Below, piece by piece: positions 22,733-32,784 of a DNA stretch of 47,050 nucleotides. Location: contig NW_019776112.1 in NCBI RefSeq assembly GCF_001039355.2, positions 1-47,050 on the forward strand. Reading direction: 5' to 3'. Source of the DNA: Lingula anatina. Lineage: Eukaryota > Brachiopoda > Lingulata > Lingulida > Lingulidae. The translations under genes were made by a program, and so were the position numbers. Numbering within the stretch: position 1 is the first letter of the stretch; every line of letters starts with the position of its first letter. The notes below the pieces were generated by a model. The model saw nothing but the letters and a program-made list of their open reading frames with translations, ran no database searches and was not told the origin of the DNA.

Positions 22733-25700
22733 TCAAAGCTCATGTCCCTCCTTGTAGGTTTTTTCACCCTCTCTGTTTCTTCTAGGCATCAGGCTGTCTG
22801 GTAGATCATAGTAAATCCTGTCCTCATCATACCCCTGATCACGCACCCACTGCATATCTGCTTGTTTCAGGTCATCAGCAGCAGTTGTCCATATGGTGAG
22901 ACTATAGGAGAGAGACTGATCCAACAGCCATTTTAACTGAGGCCATGATGGTCGCACAGCAATGGCACGGACAGGAAAGGTGATAGGTTGGGTCAAGTTG
23001 ATACAAATGCCAGCCATTTCTTCTACCATGGCCTGTGTGTATCCTTCATTTGTGCTGGAATTATTCCAGGCAGTTTTCCACCCTATTGATAATGTTGCTT
23101 GAGGAAAGTTTTGTTGGATAACACTGATGAATTCTGCAGCATCAACTGGTTTGCTGCCAGCTGCATTAGGTCCAACAAGTATGTCAGCATTAAGCCAAAC
23201 TGGCTGACGCAGACTGCCCCTGGATGAATTAAGAATTTGCAAGCATGGTTCAACTGCTCCGATGCTTTTAAAATCTAGTTTCAGCCCTTTTTTAGTTTGA
23301 ACAACATTTGTGAACCAGTTTTGAAAGGTATTATCACTATCTATAGCTGGAGGGTGTGCCATAATAGGAATGTCTGTTTGACTAGCTGTGCCCTGACCAC
23401 GAAGTAAGATGTCTGCCTCCAACATCATGACATCACCTGAAATTGATAGCCCAATGGTAACTATTACATTGACAACCTTTGTACCATAGAAAAATAAGAT
23501 CTTTAAATTGAAAAAACAAAAATCAATTGTGTTGAAAAGTGCACAACTGACAGTAATTTTTTTTTTTTTTTTTTGCCTAAGGTTACTGCCCATATTGAAT
23601 TTTTTAAAAAGGAAGTGTTAATGTACAGCTGCAGAACAACTATCAACTGCTGATAAGTAAATAAACTGGTTTCCAAATAATCAGTGCTTACTTTTCAAAG
23701 CCATTTCCATGTCTGCTATACTGTTAGCAGCATGAGCCCATGTGATATCAATAGCATCTCTGTCTTTAACATCAAAGAAGTTGAGGGGACTTCCTGCTGT
23801 TACAGATAATTCCTGAAATTCTTTAAACTTGGTTCCTGGTAAATCATAAAAGATCTTTTCAATATACCAATTGTTTCGAACATAAAGTAAGTCGTATAAA
23901 TCTGTTCCTTCTTTGTCTGTTACTCCTGAAGGGTTCCAAACTGTCAGCGTAAAATTGGAGTTCTGGCTCAGCAACCACTGAAACACACAATAAGAAGAAT
24001 TAAGCTTTATTTAAGTGAGGCATATTTATTAAGAAAAATTATAGACGGATGCCTTATGCTAAAATTTCATAAGTATTTTCATTTTTAACAATACACCATT
24101 TAAAATATAAGCTTACTTTTAAATTGGGCCAAGCATTCTTCACAAGAGCTGCTCTGACTGTTATAGACACTGGCTGCTTAAGGTTCTTAATAAGAGAATA
24201 CATTTCCTCCATTATGCTTTGTGTGTAAGAAGTTTGAGAAGAGTCAGATGCCCAAGCTACGGACAATGTCACTGCAGGATAGATTTGGTCAATTTGTGAA
24301 AACAACCTGTAAAATAGCAAAGGTTATCAAAAGAAGGAAACAAGATTATATAATATGTGATTGTTGACTTTCTGAAAACATGTCAAAGTATGCTATTTTC
24401 ACGTTCAACTTGATAACAAGGCAACACACTTGTTTTGATACATTTGACACCTTTCACATGAAACATGGAAGCACTGAAAATATCATTCAATCAAAACTGT
24501 TTGGAACCCAATACTCAAAACTTTTTCATATTTACCAGGTATATATTTATACACAAGCAAAAATGTGAGAATGAGAGTTTTGTTCTTACTGCATAGGATT
24601 AATCATAGTTTTGTTGGTTCCGGGACCTAAAAGTATGTCTGCATGTATCCAAACTGGTATCACTATACTATCCTTCATGGCTTGCAGAACCTTTAACGTG
24701 GGTCCAATAACTTTGTCATGCTTCATGTTCAACTTGACACCTGTAACGAAAATCAAAATAGAATCCTAGAAAAATGTCAAAAGAAGTGTGAAATGTAGCT
24801 TAGATGCTAACCAATAGAATTCAAATATATAGGAACAGATACAAAATCTGTTATTAAAAAACTTAAACCAAGGAAAACAATCTGATGGGTATCACATCTG
24901 TATGTGACTCATATGTTCCGAATTAAATTGGACTGAGTGTGGTCCTCCACACGCCCTCCTCCAACGTAAATCTAAAAATAAAAATATGCATTATCAACAT
25001 ACTGTGCAAATGACAACTGTACCTTTTTTCCTGCCATTCAGATTAGCATCTAAAATGGCTTCCATCCACTCTTGCAATGTATTATCCCTTGCCACAGATG
25101 GCACAGTAGTTTCATCTTGACCACTTGGGCTTCCTCCCAATGTGACATCTGCTTCCAACATCATGGCATCACTACTCAAGACATCTTCCATCTGCTTCTT
25201 TGACATATCCCCATTGTACCATGTGACTGCAAGACCATCTGTTACATTGAAAAACTGAAGTGTATCCATGCTGGCAAAAGGCTGGCCACCTGAAAATGAA
25301 GATACTATATTGCAGATTATAACATCTGTAAGACTGCTTGCTTAAATATTTTTAAGAGTGCACCATGAGAGCTTAACTGGATGTAATGAGATCCCATGAC
25401 ACAAGCAACTATGCATCATACTCACGTGCATCACACCCAGGAAATATATCCATGTACTCCAGTATCAGAAGCTTCACTGAGGTTTGGCACATTTTACTGT
25501 TATAAATTATGTGACACATGCACTCATATTCAGAACTTCTGATAAAGGTATGAAGAGTCAATACTGGCCTAGAACTATTACTGGTATTGTTCTCAAAAGA
25601 GTAATACCTCCCAAGTTAGATATATTATAGTTATATTATTATTAGTTTAGAATATCAGCCAGCTTCTTTATTTTTTTACTATGAACCCTGCTTGTCAAAT

Positions 25701-26193
25701 AAAGTAATGTATGGCACACTGATGTGGATATTTGGAAATGAAGAGGCTGGAAAGCATTCAATTGGAAGCTGTATGTGTATCTAGTTGTGACTTAATGCAA
25801 TAGTTCTATACTGTTCTTACTCTGAACAATCCTCTTCTTAACAACAACAAAGACAGCCACCAATATGATACAAATTACAAGAAGCAGCAGTGCAAATCCA
25901 ACACAACAAAAGATCCGTTTTCTGTTGCAAGTTGAAGCATATCTTCTCTTTCTGATATCTGTAAAAAAAATACTGGGAGGGTACATGACAGTGTCAAAAT
26001 TATTATAATTTTAACAACTTTACAACTGTACAAGACATGGAATTACAATGAAGTTTTGTTATGTACACTATATAGGTCTCTAACACTGATATTTTCTACA
26101 GGTAAGTAAATGAGTACTTGCAAAGTGAACATTTTGTGTAATATTTGCATACCTGCATACTGCGGATAAACGAATACACTTACCAACTGCCAT
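22733..26193 (-). CDS. FAM151A: FAM151A-like (menorin family) two-domain membrane protein
   Basis: Seven exons on the - strand join in phase: 26193-26184 (ATG, ten coding bases), 25958-25821, 25289-25023, 24740-24590, 24306-24117, 23977-23692 and 23436-22733. They encode 581 residues, close to what I recall for vertebrate FAM151A. Residues about 19-43 form a signal-anchor helix (FALLLLVICIILVAVFVVVK) behind an Arg/Lys-rich N-terminus, so a type II orientation is likely. Two tandem FAM151/menorin (DUF2181) domains follow, at about 60-310 and 320-570. Each has MMLEAD (residues 92-97, 351-356), KLNMK/KLDFK, a PVW(I/L)(H/N)ADIL(L/V)GP stretch and an FYDLP/YYDLP ending. The fold is related to glycerophosphodiester phosphodiesterases. 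Domain 2 keeps WAHAANS and MAHPP; domain 1 has WYNGD and lacks the second His motif, so domain 1 is probably non-catalytic. The substrate is not established. Confidence 0.9.
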
Positions 26194-26537
26194 CAGAAGG
26201 CAACATATCGCCCCACTGATATCGCCCCGTGTTCTACAAGGCATGCATTTCAACTTCCTGTTACAGCTACTTCACACATGCGCATTATACACGGCCGATG
26301 CTACCCAACCTCCCACCCACTTCGACGTCAACACACCTGTTAGCCTACAAATTCGCGTAAGGAAACGCGTTTAACAAGGTTAAAGAGATAATAGCTGTTT
26401 GCTCTGGTAAAAAATACGGATTTTCCTAGGGTATATGACGATTTCCCATACTAATTACCAATGGTTATTGAATCCATTCCAACATTCAAAATTAGTCCAC
26501 GTTGTTTTTCTAAAAAGTCTGGTCAGATATAGCCTAC
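26194..26537 (-). promoter_or_regulatory. presumed 5' UTR and promoter region of FAM151A
   Basis: This is the stretch directly upstream of the start codon on the - strand. It has somewhat more CG dinucleotides than its surroundings at 26210-26375. No TATA box at a clear distance was seen; the assignment rests on position only. Confidence 0.3.
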
Positions 26538-26859
26538 ATGTGGCATGTTTAGAACAAAGGAGCTGAGGGATTCAGCTGCAATCTTTTTCATAAAAATATA
26601 CCTTTTAAGTGAAAATGAAATACAAAATCCTTCCTGTCGTAGTTGCCCGGTTTTGTTGTCTATCCTGCTGTTGTAAATATAAACTTAGATGGTCATTTAA
26701 TGTGGCATGTTTAGAACAAAGGAGCTGAGGGATTCAGCTGCAATCTTTTTCATAAAAATATACCTTTTAAGTGAAATTGAAATACAAAATCCTTCCTGTC
26801 GTAGTTGCCCGGTTTTGTTGTCTATCCTGCTGTTGTAAATATAAACTTAGATGGTCATT
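26538..26859. repeat. 162-bp tandem duplication upstream of FAM151A
   Basis: 26538-26699 and 26700-26859 are near-identical direct copies starting ATGTGGCATGTTTAGAACAA. The clearest difference is GTGAAAATG against GTGAAATTG. Such close identity means a recent event or an assembly duplication. It lies about 350 bases upstream of the FAM151A start codon. Confidence 0.9.
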
Positions 26860-27043
26860 ACACATACAGTCTTCTAAAATTAGCGGATTTTTTCTGAAAG
26901 TATGGAATTGCCTCTACTCTTTGTAATTTGAAATCTTGACGGTTAATTATTCTTCAATCACCACTGCTCAAAGTGGGTCAAGTTTGAGTGGCCAGCTGGT
27001 GCTCACGTGATACCCCATTTTGCTAAGCCTGCCTGTTGTTGAG

Positions 27044-27262
27044 CAGTGCCGGATTTAGGGGGCTATCAGGGTGTCCTGACCCCTTCTGATCTCTGAAAAA
27101 AATCTTACCAATGGTTCCCTCTTTAAATTAGAATTTTGACTAGCTGAATCATATTTCTAAACCATACCAAATAAAAAAGGGAGGGGGCGCAGTCGGCTTC
27201 GCATCCCCGGACCCTACCCCTCACCCCCACCCTCTCTTCAAATATTCCGAGATCCGCCCCTG
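27044..27262. mobile_element. short TIR element ending ATCCGCCCCTG
   Basis: Starts CAGTGCCGGATTTAGG and ends GATCCGCCCCTG, the reverse complement of the CAGGGGCGGAT start seen at 28189 and 39346. The first end has diverged. It contains no coding frame and is probably a non-autonomous DNA transposon. Confidence 0.45.
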
Positions 27263-27345
27263 CTGAGGTAAACAATGCTCGGAATTAACTAAAGTATCTT
27301 TGACAAAATGGTGCAATGTCTATATATTGTGCAAATAGAGAGTGT

Positions 27346-27862
27346 TGTAATGAACATTTTCATACATATGGGACGAATGTCCTAATCTTATATAATTTTA
27401 GTACTCTTGTGAAACTTCAAGCGAAACTACCTCCGTCTCCGCGCTCCGGCTCTCCCGATCTCCTTAATAAATATTGTATATACCATTATAAGTAATTAAA
27501 GTTTGCGTGCATCGAACATAGATAAGAAATAAATATATAAGCGATAGAAATAGAGATCCGAGGGAGGGAAGAGACGAGTAGGAGGAGAGGAAGAGATCGG
27601 TAGAGCCGGAGCCTTACACTACCGGTATGTCCGGCAGATACCGGGCATCGACGCATAAATCGTTTACAGGTCATTGTGTGGACTTGGGTTTTCGTGTTTC
27701 TTTGTTCGACCTTACGTAAATCTGACACGAACTTTAGATTGCGTTATCCGCTATGCAAGTCGAAAACAAATTGTCCTATTTCGAGTCAACGCTTAAATTA
27801 AGCGTACTAAAATTATATAAGTTTAGGACATTCATCCCATATGCATGAAAAGGTTCATTACA
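27346..27862. repeat. 0.5-kb nested palindrome
   Basis: An outer arm of about 59 bases at 27346-27404 is matched by its imperfect reverse complement at 27804-27862 (both hold TCCTAA..TTATATAATTTTAGTAC in one sense). Inside, CTCCGGCTCTCCCGATCT at about 27442 pairs with AGATCGGTAGAGCCGGAG at 27593-27610. Nesting of two pairs suggests a foldback or MITE-type element. The 80-codon - frame inside (27486-27728) is probably chance. Confidence 0.75.
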
Positions 27863-28188
27863 GTGTGTTTGGTTTTCCTTTAGCCAGAGATCAAGGGAAT
27901 TGTGCCTCTATATTAAACCATTGTTGTGCTTCTTGGGGATGGCTCAAAAACAGTTGCGCAGGGGTTACATTTTTTTTTTTTATAAAGGGAGGTAGAAACA
28001 TAATTTTGTATAGATTTGTATAATTGTTGTTAAGTTGTTATGACTAGTGTAGAGAACCTGTAAAATGTAATGTGTATGCATTTTAGTGCTCAATAAAGAT
28101 TATTACATAATGGCCTACTAATTAATTTACTCATTAATTGTGTTTAGGGTAGGATCTTTGGAGATTAATTTGTTTATGGTAGGAGACC

Positions 28189-28357
28189 CAGGGGCGGATT
28201 TAGGCCGTCTTCTGGGTCTTCCGGAAGACGGTCAGATTTTCAAGTTTACATTGACTAGTATTTAATTTTTTTCTGTCGGAAGACGGTCAATAATGGAGGA
28301 TGGACCAACAAAAATAATTTGGAAGACTGTTAGAAAACTTCTCTGGATCCGCCCCTG
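28189..28357. mobile_element. 169-bp TIR element with 5-bp target duplication
   Basis: It starts CAGGGGCGGATTTAGG and ends GGATCCGCCCCTG. The flanks AGACC occur immediately before and after, a likely 5-bp target-site duplication. The interior has its own short inverted copies of TTCCGGAAGACGGTC. It is non-coding. Confidence 0.65.
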
Positions 28358-28779
28358 AGACCTATGGAGACTTTTCACATGATAAAGCCTACTCAGAATA
28401 GTCGTAAGGCAGACGAAGCTCATCCGCGAACAAATCCCTGTAGGCCTATACTAAGAACAGGTCTGATATTAGTGCAAACTATATCTACGTAGGCTATGAT
28501 CTCTGTTACTTATCAATTTTCGGCCACGATCGCTGTTACTTATCCATTTCCCCTCTCATCGGATGCTCTCCTACTTTAATTAGATAATAATATTATCAAA
28601 CTGAGAAGGAAGCGATTAGACTGACTCAATATGATAAGAGTTTTAAAAATTAATTTCGTATTATAAAGATTCTTTGTGTTTTTTTTTTCAATAGCTTCGT
28701 GCCTGAACTAGGATCCTTTTAACAGCGAAAATTGGTAATGGTAGGAAATTATTATTGATATCAAATATTGTAACAAAAT

Positions 28780-28882
28780 TGACCCTTGACGAAGTGTGGT
28801 GTCCAGTTAGCTCGGACCGACAGTATTGACCCATTAGAGCCTGCGTCATCAAAACAAACGGCAGCCATTCTGGAGGGAGACA
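28780..28882 (+). promoter_or_regulatory. promoter-like block repeated inverted at 30533-30605
   Basis: ATTGACCCATTA, GCGTCATC and GCCATTCTGGAGGGA occur here in this order, and ATTAACCCATTA, TGACGTCAT and GCCATTCTGGAGGGA occur on the - strand at 30605-30533. The second copy contains a perfect CRE palindrome (TGACGTCA, 30571-30578). TGCGCATGAAC at 28894, NRF1-like, follows here. The block lies just before a THAP-like frame. Confidence 0.4.
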
Positions 28883-28966
28883 GGAATCGTCTGCTGCGCA
28901 TGAACAAGCCATGCCTGTAGTTCAGTTTTCGTTTTCTGTATTTTCTTTGATATTTAACCGAGCAAA

Positions 28967-29125
28967 ATGATGAATTACTGCAGGTTATTTGATCGAGAGA
29001 AGATAACTAACTTTACAAGCGTTCACAGGCTGCCTGCAGTGGTAACAATCCATGGTGAAGGAACTAAACCATAAACGGAGGAGAGACGGCGAGGTGGCTT
29101 TGAATCAAGACTCTTCGGAAAAGTA
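28967..29125 (+). pseudogene. THAP-like zinc-finger fragment
   Basis: From ATGATG at 28967 the frame reads NYCRLFDREKITNF, then SVHRLPAVVTIHGEGTK, then a stop at 29072-29074 and RRRGGFESRLFGK. The HRLPAVVT.HGE.TK...RRR order is typical of the THAP DNA-binding domain in invertebrate proteins (C..C..FHRLP...W). The first zinc Cys seems missing, and the Trp and C-terminal CxxH are not seen, so it is probably a remnant. Confidence 0.4.
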
Positions 29126-29944
29126 AAGGATAAAACTAATTTATTTTATAGCAAAGAATGGAGAGCCAGCTGTGCAGATTTTACCATAAAAGAAAAAACA
29201 GTAGAAAACCAAAGACCTAGGTGTGTACATTTGGGGCGCACGTACACTACATATATATTTAAAGTAGTGCCCAAAAAGTTTGGGTGGAGAGTGTGTTAAT
29301 TTGTTAAAACGTGTGGAAATACCCAGGCAGGGTTTCGACTTTTATAATGAAGACTCACCTATTGCCTTGGGTGTAATTTGTTATCAGTTACGGTGCTCTC
29401 TAGATTTTATCGGCTGTCACCTACCTCTTTAATACCTGGTTAGCATTATTGCCAATTAGTGTCAAGGCTATATTTGTACTGTACACAGCTGAGCTGGGCC
29501 AATTAAATCAATTACCTGTATGAGGTGCATTTGGAAGTTAGTGGCTTAATTTTCGATTTGGTGTAGTGATAAGAGTAATTTTATTTTGCAAGTAAATTCT
29601 ACCTCAGGTGTAATTGACATATAACCTCATGAAATGAATTTGCACTTTCCTCTGTAAAAATGTTAAATTCTGCTCCTTTCAACTGTAATGTTGTAAGTTA
29701 CAATACGAATAAAAATCACTATTGTCATCTTTCTATTAATTTACATTTAGGAAATTGACTGGCATTTCCCACCAAGCCACACTGATTGGGCGCAAGTAAA
29801 TTAATTATCAAAAAAAAAAAAAAAAAAGAAATGAAGATCAATTCATGAACTGAATTATTGTTATTTTACATTGGACATCATAAATACATAAGTGTGAAAA
29901 ATGCCTTGCTTCTGTGAATGACTGAATAATAATAAAATCCTAAC
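29126..29944. other. intergenic stretch with a poly(A) run, nothing coding recognised
   Basis: A 17-base A run at about 29811-29827 is the only distinct feature; it may mark the tail of a retroposon. Confidence 0.4.
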
Positions 29945-30450
29945 ATGTTGCTTATATGAATGGTTGCATTCATGGTGAATGATAAAACTCTCTCAAACAA
30001 TAGTCTTGTTACATGTACTTTCTAATGAACCAATATGAAGTACAAGAATGCTGAAATAATTTCTGACAGCTTCACGATGTAGAGATAAGTCATAACTGAC
30101 AGCAATATTTCATGTCATACTTTATGACAATCCTGCATACATTCTTCCTTGAGTCCACAAGGGTTTATCCTGATGATCAGCTCAAATTTCTCCTTATATC
30201 TATCCTTTATGAAAAAAGTTGCTTCTATGTAAGGTTAAACATGATTACACATTAAACTCTCTCAAACTATAACTGTTATTACCCAATGAACAAGAAAAAT
30301 GAAGTACAAGATAACTGAACTATCTTCTGACAACACGATGTTGGATAAGTAGCATTTGGTAGGATTTCATGTTTTTAGACTGTCTTGAGTTCATATTGGT
30401 CGATCCTGCTGAGCAGCTGAAGCTTCAGCTTGTATATATCCTTTTCCCTT
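29945..30450 (+). repeat. degenerate ~300-bp tandem repeat, two copies
   Basis: Both halves contain AAACTCTCTCAAAC, then ATGAAGTACAAGA, TTTCTGACA or CTTCTGACA, CACGATGT and GGATTTCATG or ATATTTCATG in the same order (about 29985-30175 and 30255-30440). The copies have drifted strongly. Confidence 0.6.
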
Positions 30451-30822
30451 TGGTGTACTTGATCGCGATATGAAGTTTATTTTATTTTATTTGGTTCACC
30501 TATATTACCGCTACTATTCCCCGTCGTTCATTCCCTCCAGAATGGCCGCGGGACTAGTGTTACGGAGCAAATATGACGTCACTGTAATGGGTTAATAGGA
30601 AACGCGGAGAAACCCGACAACAGTCTCGAAGTTAATAACCAACAATAAAAATAGATCAAAGATTATATTGTAAAGAAAATATTGGAAATTATTTTATTTT
30701 CCACAAGTAAAAATGCATGTAACAATATATTTCATGTCAAGATGTAGCAAGCCCTATCGTTTGACAGGGAGCATTGATCTGGTAACGGTGGTTAGTCCAG
30801 ATCTGACCTCTACGTTTGTATA

Positions 30823-30917
30823 TTAGATGTCCATTTTCATCATTGACGTTATTTTTAATAGAATACTGTCTAAGATTAGATGTCCATTTTCATCACTGTT
30901 GTTATTTTTAATGGAAC
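30823..30917 (+). repeat. 53-bp tandem duplication near the orphan exon's 3' end
   Basis: TTAGATGTCCATTTTCATCA begins at 30823 and again at 30876, each followed by a GTTATTTTTAAT block. It lies downstream of the stop of the orphan - strand exon and would be in its 3' UTR. Confidence 0.7.
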
Positions 30918-30950
30918 AATTCAGTTAAGTTCAAAATGAAATGCCATCAA

Positions 30951-31151
30951 TCAAGCACCAAACAAGCCATAGATGGAATCCATAACGCTCCTGAAATACC
31001 CGGTGGACTGGAATATTCTCTGAACGGCGTCGTTGTTGGGGTTTCCTTGCCTCCCGTCCCACTTCAGCTTCATACAGCGGTTGGAGTCCGTGGAGTAGTC
31101 GAGTGATAGCGCCCACATTTTTTGGCACAGGCCCCTGCCGTCCTTGTATGT
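30951..31151 (-). CDS. orphan terminal coding exon, family unknown
   Basis: On the - strand a good acceptor (TTTTTTTGTCCTTCAG) at 31152 opens a 201-base frame that ends in TGA at 30953-30951, giving 66 residues. Third positions are strongly G/C-rich against AT-rich flanks, so it is almost surely coding. It contains two Cys and a LSLDYSTDSNRCMKLKWDG stretch and ends YGLFGA. No donor exon of the same gene was found up to CNBD2, whose last exon has its own stop. The two overlapping frames over the same bases are shadows. I do not recognise the family. Confidence 0.6.
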   Translation of the reverse strand, partial: TYKDGRGLCQKMWALSLDYSTDSNRCMKLKWDGRQGNPNNDAVQRIFQSTGYFRSVMDSIYGLFGA

Positions 31152-32380
31152 CTGAAGGACAAAAAAATTATAAATGATTTGTTTAAAATTAGAAAAGACA
31201 TTCCATATGAGAGAGATAGGTAGAGCGAACATAATTTAATGAAACTTCACTTTATGCTTATGCAGTTGCTACATGGTAAATGCATGCTTTCATGCAATGT
31301 AAAAATTTTTGACTCAAAAGTTCATTTCTTAGGCTGCCAAATAAGTAATACAAAAAAAAAAAACTTGCAGTTGGCCAAATAAGCGTTTTGAGGTTTGAAC
31401 GGTAGCCTCTTAGAAATACTGATTGACGGTGCTTTTTGTGCAGTTGGAGTAAAAAAAACACGCCGAAGATTTATGGTAAATTCAAGCTCAGTTCACTACG
31501 TACCACTTTGCTAATTTTTACACCATCATTTAACAGAAACAGACTGCAGTTGTCCAGAAATTAAAGAAATCGTATGTGAAAAGAATCAGGGCAATAACTT
31601 TTCTCTGACCACATGGTCACCTAGTAGTCTGTTATAAAATTATTGTATCGGTCTTATTCATCAATTTCGTATACTGTATGATCATGAGAGATCTCGGAGG
31701 GAAGGTTAATACAGTTTCGGGGCGATGTTCAAAAACTGATATGCATTTCGACAAACTGTTTTGAATGCACGGGGAGCATTAGCCATCAAAGAAAAACTGT
31801 CCAAAAAATTTCTAAAATATGTCCAGGTAGAATATCAACACCGACAAATCGACCGTTTTTCACTTTTAATTTGCTTTTTTTTTCGCTTTGTTCTCGACAC
31901 GATAAAAATAGATAAAGATCTTCTCATGACACCCATCTAATTTCAGTCGTTGGGAACGGAGTTTCATTTATAACAAGAAATTTTAATCTTTGATCGCCAT
32001 AGATGGGTGGTTTATTGACATACATTATATAAGCACTATTAAAAAGAACTAGGGTCGCGACCTTCAGAACCACTCCCTCTTCGGAAGCAATCAGTATGTG
32101 TAAAGAAATAATTGATAACGAGGGTGCATTTAGTTTGAAACTGGGATCTCATGTCGAATAAATAAATATGTGGAACACCCTAGATCAAACGAGTACAATA
32201 CTGTTATGATAAAGATAAGGAACGAACTAGAACAGATGGGTGATATCAAAATATACATGTATGATTGACTTTTTATTTCATATTAACACATTACTCCAGA
32301 ATAAGATTATTTGAAGTCTGTAGTTATATAGGAATATAATTGGAGTTCGAATAAAGTAAATATTTTGTACTACCTCTCTC
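31152..32380. other. non-coding stretch upstream of the orphan exon
   Basis: Expected to be an intron of the orphan-exon gene. No upstream exon with coding character or paired splice sites was found. Confidence 0.4.
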
Positions 32381-32383
32381 TAA

Positions 32384-32781
32384 GACCCCATTCCCAGAGA
32401 TTAGATCGATCCAAACTAGATCGACCTAACTCCCTGGGGGTTCACGCTAAATAGCTGTCAGCCGAGCGGGCACGAAAGTGAATTACCCCCTTACAGCTTG
32501 TAGTAGGCAGGACGGACATTTAAGCCGGATTATCTGACAGTAATCTAGTGAGACTCCCCAANNNNNNNNNNNNNNNNNNNNNNNNNNNNNNNNNNNNNNN
32601 NNNNNNNNNNNNNNNNNNGGGGGTTCAGGCTAAATTGCAGTCAGCCGAGCGGACACCATAGTTAATTACCCCCTTACAGCTTTTAGTAGGCGGGACGGAC
32701 ATTTAAGCCGGATTATCTGACAGTAATCTAGTGAGACTCCCCACGGGGATAGATCGATCTAAAATCTATGGGAATGCACCC
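32384..32781. mobile_element. MITE with TAA target duplication, holding a 57-base assembly gap
   Basis: TAA at 32381-32383 and 32782-32784 flank inverted ends GACCCCATTCCC and GGGAATGCACCC, followed inward by AGATCGATC blocks. The interior 32432-32561 and 32619-32741 are direct near copies (GTCAGCCGAGCGG, CCGGATTATCTGACAGTAAT), separated by 57 N (32562-32618). The doubled interior may be real or a scaffolding artefact. A sister copy lies at 44917-45164. A 3-bp TAA duplication fits the PIF/Harbinger superfamily. Confidence 0.7.
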
Positions 32782-32784
32782 TAA

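Noticed and set aside
30931-31128. Second long - frame over the orphan exon
   Set aside because: Shadow frame: the third-position G/C signal and the splice phase fit only the frame ending at 30951.
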